Source of the DNA: an uncultured Roseovarius sp.
GTDB lineage: Bacteria > Pseudomonadota > Alphaproteobacteria > Rhodobacterales > Rhodobacteraceae
Reading direction: 5' to 3'
DNA length: 64,000 nt
Assembly: GCA_947497295.1 (NCBI GenBank)
Contig: CANMFU010000007.1
Span: 1-64,000, forward strand
The notes below the pieces were generated by a model. The model worked only from the letters and a program-made list of their open reading frames with translations. It had not been told where the DNA came from and did no database searches. Shown in pieces: positions 8,445 to 17,809 of this stretch; position 1 is the stretch's first letter, and every line of letters begins with the position of its first letter. The translations under genes and the position numbers were made by a program.

Positions 8445-8700
8445 TCATCGTCCTGCAGGCGCGCGACGCATGAACCATGCCGGCACGCCGAGTACAGGTT
8501 TCTTGCTGAGCAAATCAAAGCCGAGAGTTCTGTAGAAGCCCGCGTTGATCTTCAGATGAATCTCCAACCAGGCTGTGGCTTCGAGCATGTCAATATGCAG
8601 GCAGCACTGCAGCATCAAACGGCGCCCGATACCGCGTCGCCGGTATTCAGCCAGCACGGTCAGCGGGCCGATATGCCCGCGCGGCTCGTTGGGATCGCTG
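8445..8700 (-). pseudogene. GNAT acetyltransferase, C-terminal part only
   Basis: The minus strand encodes the core of a GNAT N-acetyltransferase: HIGPLTVLAEYRRRGIGRRL with the acetyl-CoA loop (RRRGIGRRL), then INAGFYRTLGF and a normal-looking end. The first half of the domain is missing. The frame stays open to an ATG at 8801, but that N-terminal part is antisense to a P-type ATPase fragment and shows no GNAT similarity. The gene thus appears to have been cut by a rearrangement near 8700. Confidence 0.7.
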
Positions 8701-8703
8701 CTT

Positions 8704-8844
8704 GCGCAGACCGGCACGCTGACCGAAGGCCAGCCGCGTCTGGCCGAAATCGTGGCGCTAGCGGGCGCGAAGAAGGCCGATGTCCTGCTTTGGGCGGCCA
8801 TCGCCGAAACCGGATCAAACTACCCGCTGTCCGTCGTCATATAA
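8704..8844 (+). pseudogene. P-type metal-transport ATPase fragment
   Basis: The plus strand encodes QTGTLTEGQPRLAEIV followed by AAIAETGSNYPLSVVI and a stop. This is the phosphorylation-site region of heavy-metal P1B-type ATPases, where DKTGTLTEG and AAxAExxSEHPL are expected. The catalytic DK has become AQ at the breakpoint. Only about 45 of some 700 codons are left, so it is a fossil. Confidence 0.6.
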
Positions 8845-8906
8845 CACGGGACATGAGAGCGGTTTGAGCATTGGAGGCTCTGGCTCGTTTGTGTGATTGA
8901 TTAAGC

Positions 8907-9265
8907 TGCGTGTTTTTGATGTTGCAAGCGGCAATGGCGGATTGTCTGCGGCTTGATCCTTTTCCTTCTTCTGAGAATGGTTTTGTGGCCGAAGTAGACG
9001 TCGGCGGGTGTGACCTTGCTCAGGCTCTCGTGGTAGCGCTCGTTGTTGTAATAATCGGCGACCCGCCAAGGCGATGCGGATCTTCTCCTCAGCCGAATAG
9101 GTCTGACGGGTTTCGCCGCGGATGTTCTTGACCAGCTTGTCAGTTGCGTCCTTGGACGTTCCGGATTTCTGGTTCATCTTCACTCCACGAAAGTTACGAT
9201 GAACCAGAAATCCTCCGTCGTTCAATTCCTCAAATCTGTCCCACAGGCGCTGACGTCAAACATTA
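8907..9265 (-). mobile_element. internally deleted IS3-family element
   Basis: On the minus strand an ATG at 9178 starts an IS3 orfA product (MNQKSGTSKDATDKL, GETRQTYSAEEKIRIALAG) that breaks off near 9063. Directly after, in another frame, comes the C terminus of orfB: ADYYNNERYHESLSKVTPAD, VYFGHKTILRRRKRIK and the final AA-stop at about 8907. Roughly 1 kb between the two is deleted. TGTTTGACGTCAGCGCCTG (minus strand, ending near 9265) is a plausible left terminal repeat. It cannot make transposase, but could be moved in trans if both ends survive. Confidence 0.7.
9163..9213. repeat. perfect 16-bp inverted repeat over the transposase start
   Basis: GGATTTCTGGTTCATC at 9163-9178 is the exact reverse complement of 9198-9213, with a 19-base loop. 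In the minus-strand transcript the start codon lies in the stem and a GGAG-like site in the loop. Such hairpins in IS elements hide the start from transcripts that read in from outside. Confidence 0.75.
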
Positions 9266-9515
9266 CTCACGATGTCCATAGTGTAAAAAAGCCCAAATAG
9301 GTTTGGACCCAATACGTTGTCATGCTTTTGCTGCTATAACTTCTATTCTTCATCAATCACTCCGAATGAAGGGCGATGCCTTCTGGAATGTCCGTCACGT
9401 TTCAACCTGTCTGGTATAATCTGCGACTGCATTGTCCCGGAACCGGTTCAGCTGAACGGGTTGTCCGTCGGAACATCAAACTCACTCAAACCCAACTTGA
9501 AATCTCGCGGGCCGG
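9266..9515. other. non-coding gap before the HlyD-like gene end
   Basis: This stretch is lower in GC than its surroundings. No gene, RNA or terminator with a convincing stem and T-run was found on either strand. Confidence 0.3.
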
Positions 9516-10712
9516 TCAATGACTACCCCCGCCTGCGAGACCAATACCTGAGATCAGAGAACCCCAGACCTTCAGGCGCAAACCAATGGCCTTTATGATA
9601 CCGGTTGCTGCGATGATGTGGCCCGAAGTACCTTCGAGGTTATTAGTATAGGTCTGTATGAGGCACCCGCTACCGTCCAACATGATTTTTTCATGTTCAG
9701 GGTGGTCAAGTTCAAAGAAAACCACGATGGAACCGCGTGCGGTTCTCACATTTGGCTCCAGCAACTGACCTCCCGGCACGATCTGGCCTGCTGCGACTGC
9801 CGGCTGGATGAAAGCAACCTTTCCGGGCAGCACAGCGTTTCGGAACGATAAATTAGCATTGCTGTCACAGGCAATCTCCGCAGGCATGCCCTCGTACAGA
9901 GTAGCGCGCGCGACCTGAGAGAACCCGGCAATGATCCTGACCGGCAGATCCTTTGGACGGTCCGGGATGATTATCATCGCGGGGCTCAGGATCAGCTGCG
10001 ATGCCGGGCTGCCTTCGCTCATGACCAGCTGGGTTACAACACCATCCGTGAAGGAACGCACCTCGGTTCGGTCGAGTGCGACCTGGGCACTCTCCACTGC
10101 TGCTTCTGCCGCTTTGCGTTGGGCGGGAATGGCCTGTGACATATCCGTTTGTGCCAAGTTAACTTGCGATTGAGCCGCTGACAATTCGGCCTCGGCAACG
10201 GCGACAGAAGCTTCCAGTTTTCTTACCGCATCCTGAGTGCCGACATTCCGGCCATAGAGCGTCTGCGCATTCGTCAGATCGACTTTCAGTTTGTCGAGCG
10301 ATGCTGCCGCCTCACGCACGCTCGCTTCGGCGACTTCCAGCGTGTCGGCTGACTTGGCTTCGGCGGCGGCAATCTTTCCCAACTCGGTCTCAGCCTGCTT
10401 CAATGCAGCTTTCTGCGTGTGGTCCTCGACGCGGAACAACAGATCTCCGGCAGAAATCCTCTGTCCGTTCTCGATAGGCAACTCAATGACAGGGCCGCTG
10501 GTTTGTGCGACAACTGAAACGGTTCGGAACGGCACCAGTCCCGAATAGGATTTCGGATGGAAGTAAAAAATTACCATGAACAGGAAGAAGGCGAGTATCG
10601 CCCACAAGACCACTGCGCTTCGCATGTTCCAAACGCTCATGGCCTCGCCACGACGCCGTAACTGGAAGTAGCGGAAGATTACTGGAAACGATGTCAAGAG
10701 AAGCTCAAGCAT
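9516..10712 (-). CDS. HlyD-family membrane fusion protein
   Basis: This 398-residue periplasmic adaptor has one N-terminal membrane helix (about 29-50, VVLWAILAFFLFMVIFYF), a barrel-sandwich lipoyl half (VVAQTSGPVIELPIENGQRI, GDLLFRVED), a long Ala/Glu-rich coiled-coil hairpin at about 105-220, the second lipoyl half (VRSFTDGVVTQLVMSEG) and a beta-barrel. It resembles the EmrA/YibH/YiaV type that bridges an inner-membrane partner to the outer membrane. Its ATG overlaps the preceding gene's stop by 8 bases, so the two are co-translated. No outer-membrane channel or MFS/ABC partner lies nearby. The substrate is unknown. Confidence 0.85.
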   Translation of the reverse strand: MLELLLTSFPVIFRYFQLRRRGEAMSVWNMRSAVVLWAILAFFLFMVIFYFHPKSYSGLVPFRTVSVVAQTSGPVIELPIENGQRISAGDLLFRVEDHTQKAALKQAETELGKIAAAEAKSADTLEVAEASVREAAASLDKLKVDLTNAQTLYGRNVGTQDAVRKLEASVAVAEAELSAAQSQVNLAQTDMSQAIPAQRKAAEAAVESAQVALDRTEVRSFTDGVVTQLVMSEGSPASQLILSPAMIIIPDRPKDLPVRIIAGFSQVARATLYEGMPAEIACDSNANLSFRNAVLPGKVAFIQPAVAAGQIVPGGQLLEPNVRTARGSIVVFFELDHPEHEKIMLDGSGCLIQTYTNNLEGTSGHIIAATGIIKAIGLRLKVWGSLISGIGLAGGGSH

Positions 10713-11133
10713 TCTTGACCTCCTGGGCTTCGGACGCGCCGTCAGCCCCCCCGTTATCAGGCTGCCCCTGGTCGGTTGTCATGACTAGAACATCGGTTCC
10801 ATGTTCGGTCTGGTTTCCACCCAAAGTATGGAACCGCGACCAATCTGCCATCAAGGCTATCAAGATGGCGCTGATCGGCAGAAGAATATTGAAATGCCCC
10901 AAAGGAAAAATTTCATACAGCAGAGCGATGGTCAGCATCGTTGGAATGGTTTTCGCCAGGGGAGTGCCCTTTGACTTATGCTCGGCCCAGCGATCGAACG
11001 CGGCATAGAGCGTCACTATCCCGTACAGCACCAAAGCGAGTATAGCCAAAGACACCCACGCCATTATGTCTGCGGTGTCAGGAGCCACGAACCACGACGG
11101 GTGCGAATGACCGGTGCTGTCTGTGTTCGCCAT
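10705..11133 (-). CDS. small two-helix inner-membrane protein, YiaW-like
   Basis: This 142-residue protein has a soluble head (MANTDSTGHSHPSWF), two or three hydrophobic segments (DIMAWVSLAILALVLYGIV, then TMLTIALLYEIF and ILLPISAILIALMADW) and an acidic Gly/Asp-rich tail. Its partnership and overlap with an HlyD-type gene are like E. coli yiaW (DUF3302)-yiaV. This suggests the same role as inner-membrane partner, though the sequence match to DUF3302 is weak by eye. ATG 11133 was chosen for the GAGAGA before it; the frame extends further upstream without homology. A palindrome lies 34 bases upstream of the start. Confidence 0.6.
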   Translation of the reverse strand: MANTDSTGHSHPSWFVAPDTADIMAWVSLAILALVLYGIVTLYAAFDRWAEHKSKGTPLAKTIPTMLTIALLYEIFPLGHFNILLPISAILIALMADWSRFHTLGGNQTEHGTDVLVMTTDQGQPDNGGADGASEAQEVKNA

Positions 11134-11166
11134 AATCAGTCTCTCAAATTTTGCTTTCAACTTTAT

Positions 11167-11190
11167 GTGTACCGTTTTGAACGGGTACAC
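11167..11190. promoter_or_regulatory. 24-bp operator-like palindrome upstream of the membrane module
   Basis: GTGTACC at 11167-11173 pairs with GGTACAC at 11184-11190, and GTT/AAC pairs further inside. This gives a near-perfect dyad of the size and outer sequence (GTAC-rich) bound by TetR-type repressors. It lies 34 bases upstream of the YiaW-like start, where a repressor could block transcription. No TetR gene is seen within the window. Confidence 0.5.
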
Positions 11191-11743
11191 TGACAATCCC
11201 CACGTGGGATGCCGGTTGAAGCCAAGATCGCCTGATTTACCGTACTGATCAAGTTTTTTGGGACCCGGGTGGCGCCTGCATGGTTCAGAACGTTCGAGTG
11301 CGGACAGGTCGGGCCGCATTTCATCAGACTGAAGGAACGGTGTCGGGACAAAGCTGCCGGTCGCTTATCTCCGCCTTACCGATGCTTTCGACCCGTTACT
11401 TCCACTCATAACTGTCATCTGCGCCTCTGAGCAGCTTTCCCAGGGCAGACATTGATTGACGGCGCAGCATCTCACAGGGCCGAACGACGCGAGTTCGGGC
11501 AAATCGGGCGCTCATTGTCGCGTCCTTGGGCTCTGCGCTCTAAACTGGCTGGGTGGAATGCGAAATAGTGAGATCGCTTGAATGAGGTACAGGGGGCTTG
11601 ATTAGCGCGAAGCGCGTGATGCTAACCAAGCTCGTTGCACAGCGTGTGGGCAATCGCAAACAGCAGTGGGGAAAGCCGATGACTCCGACTTTCCCCGAAA
11701 TGTAGTAATAAACTTTCGCTATGAATCAGCGCAGTAAAGGCAC
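11191..11743. other. gene-free stretch between the HlyD module and the DUF1254 gene
   Basis: Several short frames exist on both strands, but none has a Shine-Dalgarno, familiar motifs or convincing codon use. No tRNA or terminator was recognised. Part of it may be decayed mobile DNA, given the surroundings. Confidence 0.3.
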
Positions 11744-13309
11744 CTACTGCACCAGTTCGAATTCTCCCGGCTTCCAGGTTTTGTCGAACCAAGTCTCTAA
11801 CGGCCCATAGAGTCGAAGAATAACGTTCCATCCCTTTCCGGGAACTGTCTGGACCCAGTTGGCTTCGTGGCCTTCGGGCGCGGTCGGGCCAAACCAGAGA
11901 TCGACCGACGAGTCCGCATTGATCACAACGTCACTCTTGTCGCTACCGATGCTGGGGAATTGCTGGTCCGTCTGCAGCATCGAACGGGTCTGATTGTCAT
12001 AAACAACGAACGACCAGAAGTCCTTCGCCGGAATGTTTTGCGGGAGATGAAGCTTGTAGGTCTTGCTGCCGTCAAGGGGGTTCTTGTCGGCGTCGACGGT
12101 CGCAACGGCGTAGGCCGAGCCGACACCGACACGCTTGATTGCCATCGCTGGGGTGATCCCGGTAGCGTAGTAGTGAAACATCACCCTCGTATCGAGGTTG
12201 CGCACCCCGGGCTGCGAAAGAAACTGGTAGCTGCCACCGATAAACGGGGTGAACCAGGCGCCGTCCGGATAGAAATAGGCGTCTTCGATACGCGACTTGA
12301 ATGTGATGGTGCGCGCCGTCGCGTTACCGACCGCGGCGGCCTCGGTAAGGATCTTCTTCATCCGTTCGTCAGGTGCAAAGGGTTTGCCCTTTTCGATGCC
12401 GATGGAGGCGAGTTGTCCAAGCACCTCGGGGTGATAGGCCTCATTCGGCTCGGCTTGGACGATGTCGTTCACCTCCTTGTAGTAATGATAGTCGTTGGCA
12501 TGGATGGTGTTGAATTCCTTTCCGGACGCGTTGATGTAATTCATCGGTGGCGGGTTGTCGCTGTCCGAAAGATTATACACTTTGAAGAGCTTTTTCGTGT
12601 TCTCAACTGCAACTGCGGTGCTGCCGTTTTCGAGGAAGCCCCTGAAGAATAGCAGGTTGCCATACGTCGGCGATCGCAGCACGAAATAGCCGTCCGGCAC
12701 TTCGCCATCATAGCCAGGAGGCAACAGCAGGTATTTTCCACCCTTGCCCTTGTCGGGACCGACATTCCCGACATCGCCGACATATTCGAACCAATGGGTG
12801 TCGATGAAGCCAAGGATATTCGGCGGCGTCTCGATCACCAGCGGTCCGGACGTGGTGTCGAGCCACATCAGGTTGTAGATGCTTTCAGTATTGCCTGTCA
12901 GGAACAGCGAACGTGAGTCCATCAGGTCTTCGAAGATCAGGATGGACTGGTTGTTGTCGGCACCCTGGCTTGCAAGACCAATCCGGAAAGCTTCCATGGA
13001 TGCACCGGGCATGGCGTTGAGAAAGGCCTCTACTCCACGCGAGAAGTCGAGATTGTCATAGATCTTCTCCGAAGTGGCGTCATCGGGGAACCCATCAAAA
13101 AAGTTTAGCGTGCCCAACCTTGTGTCCACACTCTCCGGTGTCGTAATCGAGTCCGGTATCGGCGTGGTCATTTTCATCGTCTTCATCGTCGGCACCGTAT
13201 CGGCGGACGCGTAACCCAGACCCGTCAGCACCATCGCAGCGGTGGCGCAAAACAATCTTGTCGAGCGACTGGTAGCAACCATTTGATCAATAAATTTTTG
13301 GCGTTTCAT
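11744..13309 (-). CDS. exported DUF1254/DUF1214 protein
   Basis: This protein of about 521 residues has a signal peptide (basic MKRQKF, then a hydrophobic stretch with cleavage around YASA-DT). The DUF1254 domain lies at about 80-215 (LMWLDTTSGPLVIETPPNI) and DUF1214 in the last 130 residues (AKDFWSFVVYDNQTRSMLQT, DLWFGPTAP, GWNVILRLYGPLE). Members are periplasmic proteins of poorly known function, often beside transport or lipid-related genes. ATG 13309 was chosen because it gives the cleanest signal sequence with GGA 9 bases ahead; in-frame ATGs at 13336 and 13357 would add a charged leader. It is co-oriented with the HlyD module 610 bases downstream. Confidence 0.85.
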   Translation of the reverse strand: MKRQKFIDQMVATSRSTRLFCATAAMVLTGLGYASADTVPTMKTMKMTTPIPDSITTPESVDTRLGTLNFFDGFPDDATSEKIYDNLDFSRGVEAFLNAMPGASMEAFRIGLASQGADNNQSILIFEDLMDSRSLFLTGNTESIYNLMWLDTTSGPLVIETPPNILGFIDTHWFEYVGDVGNVGPDKGKGGKYLLLPPGYDGEVPDGYFVLRSPTYGNLLFFRGFLENGSTAVAVENTKKLFKVYNLSDSDNPPPMNYINASGKEFNTIHANDYHYYKEVNDIVQAEPNEAYHPEVLGQLASIGIEKGKPFAPDERMKKILTEAAAVGNATARTITFKSRIEDAYFYPDGAWFTPFIGGSYQFLSQPGVRNLDTRVMFHYYATGITPAMAIKRVGVGSAYAVATVDADKNPLDGSKTYKLHLPQNIPAKDFWSFVVYDNQTRSMLQTDQQFPSIGSDKSDVVINADSSVDLWFGPTAPEGHEANWVQTVPGKGWNVILRLYGPLETWFDKTWKPGEFELVQ

Positions 13310-13794
13310 TGCCTTTGATCCTTTTTTACTTTTCATTCCACATGTCTCATCCGCCACCCGGCATCCGCAGTGCCCGAGATATCATTGCGCCGTCTCTTAT
13401 CGTTTAAGATCAGTATAAGCTTTGAATCAAGTCACAACTCATTTTAACTGGCGCCACACCTCTCGGTTGAACAGATATGGCAGCGACCTTCGCGTAAAGC
13501 TCGTCCGCGCAATACGAAAATTAGCATTATCTGGTATTGGCCCCACTTGAGTGTTCTGATCCATAAACTCTTTGGGCTCCGAGCCGCATTGCGGCGGTAC
13601 AGAATAAAACCCGGTTTCGAGGTCAACTAAATGGCTGCTCTCGCCTCTACGAGGCATCAACCGAGCAGTTGCAGCGAAGTCCCACTCTCCGCTCTCTTCT
13701 ACGGTTCCCACTCATGCGCCCCAAGCATACGGTAGAGCTCCCAGACGCACGCGACGGAAAGTATCCCTACATAACAGTTACCTACATAAAGTAT
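13310..13794. other. gene-poor stretch upstream of the DUF1254 gene
   Basis: The promoter of the DUF1254 gene should lie in the first 100 bases. A 90-codon minus-strand frame (13439-13711) and a 35-codon plus-strand frame (13714-13821) are open, but neither resembles a known protein. The plus-strand frame overlaps the terminator at 13795-13829, which argues against its being coding. Confidence 0.3.
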
Positions 13795-13829
13795 CAGCCG
13801 GGACACTCCTATCCCGGCTGACTTTTTTT
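13795..13829 (+). terminator. strong intrinsic terminator with no assigned transcript
   Basis: CAGCCGGGA (13795-13803) pairs perfectly with TCCCGGCTG (13812-13820) over an 8-base loop and is followed by ACTTTTTTT. It works only for plus-strand transcription; on the minus strand there is no T-run. No plus-strand gene precedes it within 13 kb except remnants, so it may end an unannotated small RNA. Confidence 0.75.
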
Positions 13830-13855
13830 GCTCATCTTGCGGCCACCGAGACAAA

Positions 13856-13919
13856 CTTTACTCCCGGCCGGGACGATCTTTGCCCCATTCGGGAGCTACT
13901 TTGCCCCGACCGACATCAA
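13856..13919. repeat. three degenerate 21-22 bp tandem units after nrdJ
   Basis: Units start at 13856, 13878 and 13899 with CTTTACTCCCGG, CTTTGCCCCATT and CTTTGCCCCGAC. The copies share the first 9-12 positions and a following CGGGA-like part. They lie just past the 3' end of nrdJ. No function is evident. Confidence 0.4.
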
Positions 13920-13930
13920 CCCTGAGTTCC

Positions 13931-16900
13931 TCAGCTACAGCCAGATGTCGCGCCGCAGGTGTTGCACTTCATGCAGGTGCCGTTGCGCACCAGCGTGTAG
14001 TTGCCGCAATCGTTGCAAGCCTCACCTTCATAGCCCTGCATACGCGCCTTCATGCGAGCATCCATAGCCACAGCGCCGGACGTTATGGTGGTTTGGGACG
14101 CGACCAGCGTTGATGTGTTGGCCGTCTCCGGCACCAGCGTCTGCAAGTTTGCAACCGGATCAACGCCACCGTTTGCCGCCATCTGGCTGGGCATCTGGCC
14201 GCCGTTCAGCACGTACAGTTCCTGCGGCAGACGCTTGCGCAGATACCCGGTTGAGCTGATCTGCTTGAGCACCGCAAGCGATCTGGTGGCAGCGGCCTCG
14301 CTCATCTCGGTGATGTTGCGCACGCCTTCCTCTTCGCCGCGGCCCAGATCGTCAAAGCTGTGGCCCTCCGGTTTGACATGCGCCAGGTCGGTGCGGTCCA
14401 GATAGCTGACCGCCAGCTCGCGGAAGATATAGTCGAGGATCGAGGTCGCGCTCTTGATGCTGTCATTGCCCTGCACCATGCCCGACGGCTCGAATTTGGT
14501 GAAGGTGAAGGCGTCAACGAACTCCTCCAGCGGCACGCCGTATTGCAGGCCCACGCTGACGGCGATGGCAAAGTTGTTCATCATCGCACGGAAACCCGCG
14601 CCTTCCTTGTGCATGTCGATGAATATCTCGCCCAGCTGGCCGTCGGCATATTCGCCGGTGCGTAAATACACCTTGTGACCGCCGATAAGCGCCTTCTGGG
14701 TATAGCCCTTGCGCCGCTCCGGCATTTTGTCGCGCTGGAACTTCGCCACTTCCTTGATGACGATCTTTTCGACGATCTTTTCCGCCAGAACTGCCGCCTT
14801 TTCGTGGTTGCTGCCGCTCTCCAGCACCTCGGCGGCCTCGTCGTCATCCTCAACCAGTGCGGATGCCAGCGGTTGGCTGAGCTTGGAGCCGTCGCGGTAC
14901 AGCGCATTGGCCTTGACCCCGAGGGACCAGCTCAACTCGTACGCCTTCTGGCAATCCTCGATCGTGGCATCGTTGGCCATGTTGATCGTCTTGGAAATCG
15001 CGCCCGAGATAAAGCTCTGCGCAGCGGCCATCATGGTGATGTGGCTGCCCACGCTGAGGTAACGCTTGCCCTTCTTGCCGCAGGGGTTGGCGCAGTCGAA
15101 GATGTGGTAATGTTCGGTGCGCAGATGCGGCGCGCCTTCCAGCGTCATGGTGCCGCAGACATGGTCGTTCGCCGCCTCGATATCGCCGCGGCTGTAGCCC
15201 AGATGCGCCAGCAGGTCGAAGGCCGGATCATTCAGCTTGGCCGCCGGGATGCCCAGAACGTTGGTGCAGAATTCGGCGCCCAGCGTCCACTGGTTGAACA
15301 CGAAACGGATGTCGAATGCGCTGCCCAGAGCGGCGTCGATCTTGGCCAGCTCATTTGGGCCAAAGCCGTGGCCAATCAGCGAGGTGTGGTTGATCCCCGG
15401 CGCGTTGCCGATGGTGCCGTGGCCCACGGCGTAGCTGATGATTTCCTCGATCTGCGCGCTGCCGTAGCCTTGCATTTCCAGCGCGGCAGGCACCGATTGG
15501 TTGATGATCTTGAAATAACCACCCCCGGCCAGTTTCTTGAATTTGACCAGCGCAAAGTCCGGCTCGATCCCGGTGGTGTCGCAATCCATCACCAGACCGA
15601 TGGTGCCGGTGGGCGCGATCACGGTGGATTGGGCGTTGCGGTAGCCGTGTTTTTCGCCCAAAGCCAGCGCCTCGTCCCAGCAGGACATGGCCAGCTCGAC
15701 CAGGCGGCCATCGGGGCATCCCGCGTGGTCCAGTGGGACGGGTTTTACCGCCAGCGCCTCATAGCCGTCGGCATTGCCGTGGGCCGCGTTGCGGTGGTTG
15801 CGAATGACGCGCAGCATATGGTCCGCGTTGCGCTGATATCCTGCGAAGGCGCCCAGTTCGCCCGCCATTTCGGCGGAGGTCGCGTAGGCAACGCCGGTCA
15901 TGATCGCGCTCAGCGCCCCGCCAAGCGCGCGGCCCTCGTCGCTGTCATAGCCATGGCCCATGTTCATCAGCAGCCCGCCGATATTGGCGTATCCCAGACC
16001 TAGCGTGCGGAACTCAAAGCTGCGCTGCGCGATTTCCTTGCTGGGGAACTGCGCCATCATCACGCTGATTTCAAGCGTCACGGTCCAAAGGCGCGAGGCG
16101 TGCATGTAGGCTTCGGCGTCAAAGCGGCCTTCGTCGTAGAATTTCAGCAGGTTCATCGACGCCAGGTTGCAGGCGGTATCGTCAAGGAACATGTATTCCG
16201 AGCAGGGGTTGGAGCCGCGGATCTCGCCATCCTCGGGGCAGGTGTGCCACGCGTTGACCGTGTCGTGATACTGGATGCCCGGATCGGCGCAGGCCCATGC
16301 GGCGTGGCCGACATCTTCCCACAGATCGCGCGCCTTGATCGTCTTGGCGACCGATCCATCGGTGCGGTTCAGCAGCGCCCAGTCCGCATCGTCCCTGACC
16401 GCCTTCAGGAAGGCATCGGTGACGCGGATGGAGTTGTTGGAGTTCTGGCCCGAGACGGACGCATAGGCCTCGGAATCCCAATCGGTGTCGTAGGTCGGAA
16501 ATTCAATGCTCTCGTAGCCCTGCCTGGCATAATCCAGCACGCGCTTGACGTAGGTTTCGGGGATCGCGGATTTCTTGGCGCCGCGAATGGCGTCCTTCAG
16601 CTGTGGGTTCTTCTTGGGATCAACCGAATCCTCGGTCGTGCCGTCCCAGGCGCGGATGGCCGAGAAAATGTCGTTCAGCTTGGCTTCGTGCATCTTGGAG
16701 CCTGCGACGATGCTGGCGACCTTCTGCTCTTCCTTCACCTTCCAGTTAATGAACTCCTGAACGTCGGGGTGATCGGCGTCACAGATCACCATTTTCGCCG
16801 CGCGGCGCGTGGTGCCGCCCGACTTGATCGCGCCCGCCGCGCGGTCGCCGATTTTCAGGAAGCCCATCAGGCCGGACGATTTGCCACCGCCCGACAGCGG

Positions 16901-17608
16901 TTCGTTCGCCGCGCGCAGGCTGGAGAAGTTCGTACCGGTGCCCGAGCCATATTTGAACAGGCGCGCCTCGCGGACCCACAGGTCCATGATGCCGCCATCG
17001 CCCACCAGATCGTCCTTGACCGACTGGATAAAGCAGGCATGCGGCTGCGGATGCTCATAAGCGCTGGTGGATTTGGTCAGCTTGCCGGTCTGGTAATCGA
17101 CATAGTAATGTCCCTGCCCCGGCCCGTCGATGCCGTAGGCCCAGTGCAGGCCGGTGTTGAACCATTGCGGGCTGTTGGGCGCGCCCATCTGGCGGGCCAG
17201 CATGATGCGCATTTCGTCGAAATAGGCCTGTGCGTCGGATTCGTCGGTGAAATAGCCGCCCTTCCAGCCCCAATAGGCCCAGGCACCGGCCAGCCGGTCA
17301 AACACCTGCTTGGCCGAGATTTCGCCGGTTGTTTCCACATCCTTGCCATCGGGGACCGACCGCCACAGGAATTCGGGAACGTCCTTTTCCTTGACCTTTT
17401 TCAAGCGCACCGGAACGCCGGCCTTGCGGAAATATTTCTGGGCGATGACGTCGCTGGCGACCTGGCTCCAGCCTGCGGGGACTTCGACATTGTCGAGCTT
17501 GAAAACAGTGGTGCCGTCAGGATTGCGGATCTCGGACACGGTCGTCACGAAGTCCAGATCAGCATACGCATCCTGGCCTGCTTTGGTGAATTTTCTGTCG
17601 ATTTTCAT
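13931..17608 (-). CDS. nrdJ: vitamin B12-dependent (class II) ribonucleotide reductase
   Basis: This 1225-residue enzyme reduces ribonucleotides to deoxyribonucleotides for DNA synthesis, using adenosylcobalamin to make its radical, so it works with or without oxygen. Family features seen are [15 protein letters not shown], the substrate-site block with [18 protein letters not shown], the finger-loop region [21 protein letters not shown], a second conserved block [20 protein letters not shown] near 1000, and a C-terminal zinc-ribbon with redox cysteines ([21 protein letters not shown]). ATG 17608 is preceded by GAGG at 7 bases; an in-frame ATG at 17689 lacks one. A NrdR-box-like sequence lies about 190 bases upstream. 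No NrdAB or NrdDG is present in the window. Confidence 0.97.
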   Translation of the reverse strand: MKIDRKFTKAGQDAYADLDFVTTVSEIRNPDGTTVFKLDNVEVPAGWSQVASDVIAQKYFRKAGVPVRLKKVKEKDVPEFLWRSVPDGKDVETTGEISAKQVFDRLAGAWAYWGWKGGYFTDESDAQAYFDEMRIMLARQMGAPNSPQWFNTGLHWAYGIDGPGQGHYYVDYQTGKLTKSTSAYEHPQPHACFIQSVKDDLVGDGGIMDLWVREARLFKYGSGTGTNFSSLRAANEPLSGGGKSSGLMGFLKIGDRAAGAIKSGGTTRRAAKMVICDADHPDVQEFINWKVKEEQKVASIVAGSKMHEAKLNDIFSAIRAWDGTTEDSVDPKKNPQLKDAIRGAKKSAIPETYVKRVLDYARQGYESIEFPTYDTDWDSEAYASVSGQNSNNSIRVTDAFLKAVRDDADWALLNRTDGSVAKTIKARDLWEDVGHAAWACADPGIQYHDTVNAWHTCPEDGEIRGSNPCSEYMFLDDTACNLASMNLLKFYDEGRFDAEAYMHASRLWTVTLEISVMMAQFPSKEIAQRSFEFRTLGLGYANIGGLLMNMGHGYDSDEGRALGGALSAIMTGVAYATSAEMAGELGAFAGYQRNADHMLRVIRNHRNAAHGNADGYEALAVKPVPLDHAGCPDGRLVELAMSCWDEALALGEKHGYRNAQSTVIAPTGTIGLVMDCDTTGIEPDFALVKFKKLAGGGYFKIINQSVPAALEMQGYGSAQIEEIISYAVGHGTIGNAPGINHTSLIGHGFGPNELAKIDAALGSAFDIRFVFNQWTLGAEFCTNVLGIPAAKLNDPAFDLLAHLGYSRGDIEAANDHVCGTMTLEGAPHLRTEHYHIFDCANPCGKKGKRYLSVGSHITMMAAAQSFISGAISKTINMANDATIEDCQKAYELSWSLGVKANALYRDGSKLSQPLASALVEDDDEAAEVLESGSNHEKAAVLAEKIVEKIVIKEVAKFQRDKMPERRKGYTQKALIGGHKVYLRTGEYADGQLGEIFIDMHKEGAGFRAMMNNFAIAVSVGLQYGVPLEEFVDAFTFTKFEPSGMVQGNDSIKSATSILDYIFRELAVSYLDRTDLAHVKPEGHSFDDLGRGEEEGVRNITEMSEAAATRSLAVLKQISSTGYLRKRLPQELYVLNGGQMPSQMAANGGVDPVANLQTLVPETANTSTLVASQTTITSGAVAMDARMKARMQGYEGEACNDCGNYTLVRNGTCMKCNTCGATSGCS

Positions 17609-17793
17609 GTCACTGCCTCTCGCCCCGCGCGGGGTTTCCCTGATTTTAGAATATGCACCCGGCACGCCGTTCCGCGCCAGACAACTCATCGCTCAAACAA
17701 ACGCATTCCAGCCGGACGCCTCGCACCTGAAATGCGCGCCTTCAAACGCCGGATCACCGGTGCTGGCTGAGACTAGTTCTGTCCAGCGCCGGG

Positions 17794-17809
17794 CTACTAT
17801 ATGTTGTGG
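17794..17809. promoter_or_regulatory. NrdR box candidate for nrdJ
   Basis: CTACTATATGTTGTGG fits the NrdR consensus (ACACWATATMTWGTGT-like) well, with the central CTATATGTTGTG intact. NrdR is the ATP/dATP-sensing repressor of reductase genes. Boxes usually come in pairs about 31 bases apart; only a poor second match (near 17770-17782) is seen. It lies 186 bases before the nrdJ start. Confidence 0.6.

Noticed and set aside
13439..13711. A 90-codon minus-strand frame in the gap before the DUF1254 gene
   Set aside because: There is no ribosome site, no familiar motif and mixed codon use; kept only as part of the gap description.
13856..13919. A CRISPR array
   Set aside because: The units are directly adjacent without spacers, degenerate and only three; no cas genes are present. 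No other CRISPR-like pattern was seen in the window.
14675..17770. Two very long plus-strand frames (442 and 556 codons) opposite nrdJ
   Set aside because: They are antisense to a clearly identified 1225-residue reductase with all its motifs; high GC content in codon position 3 keeps the opposite frame open.
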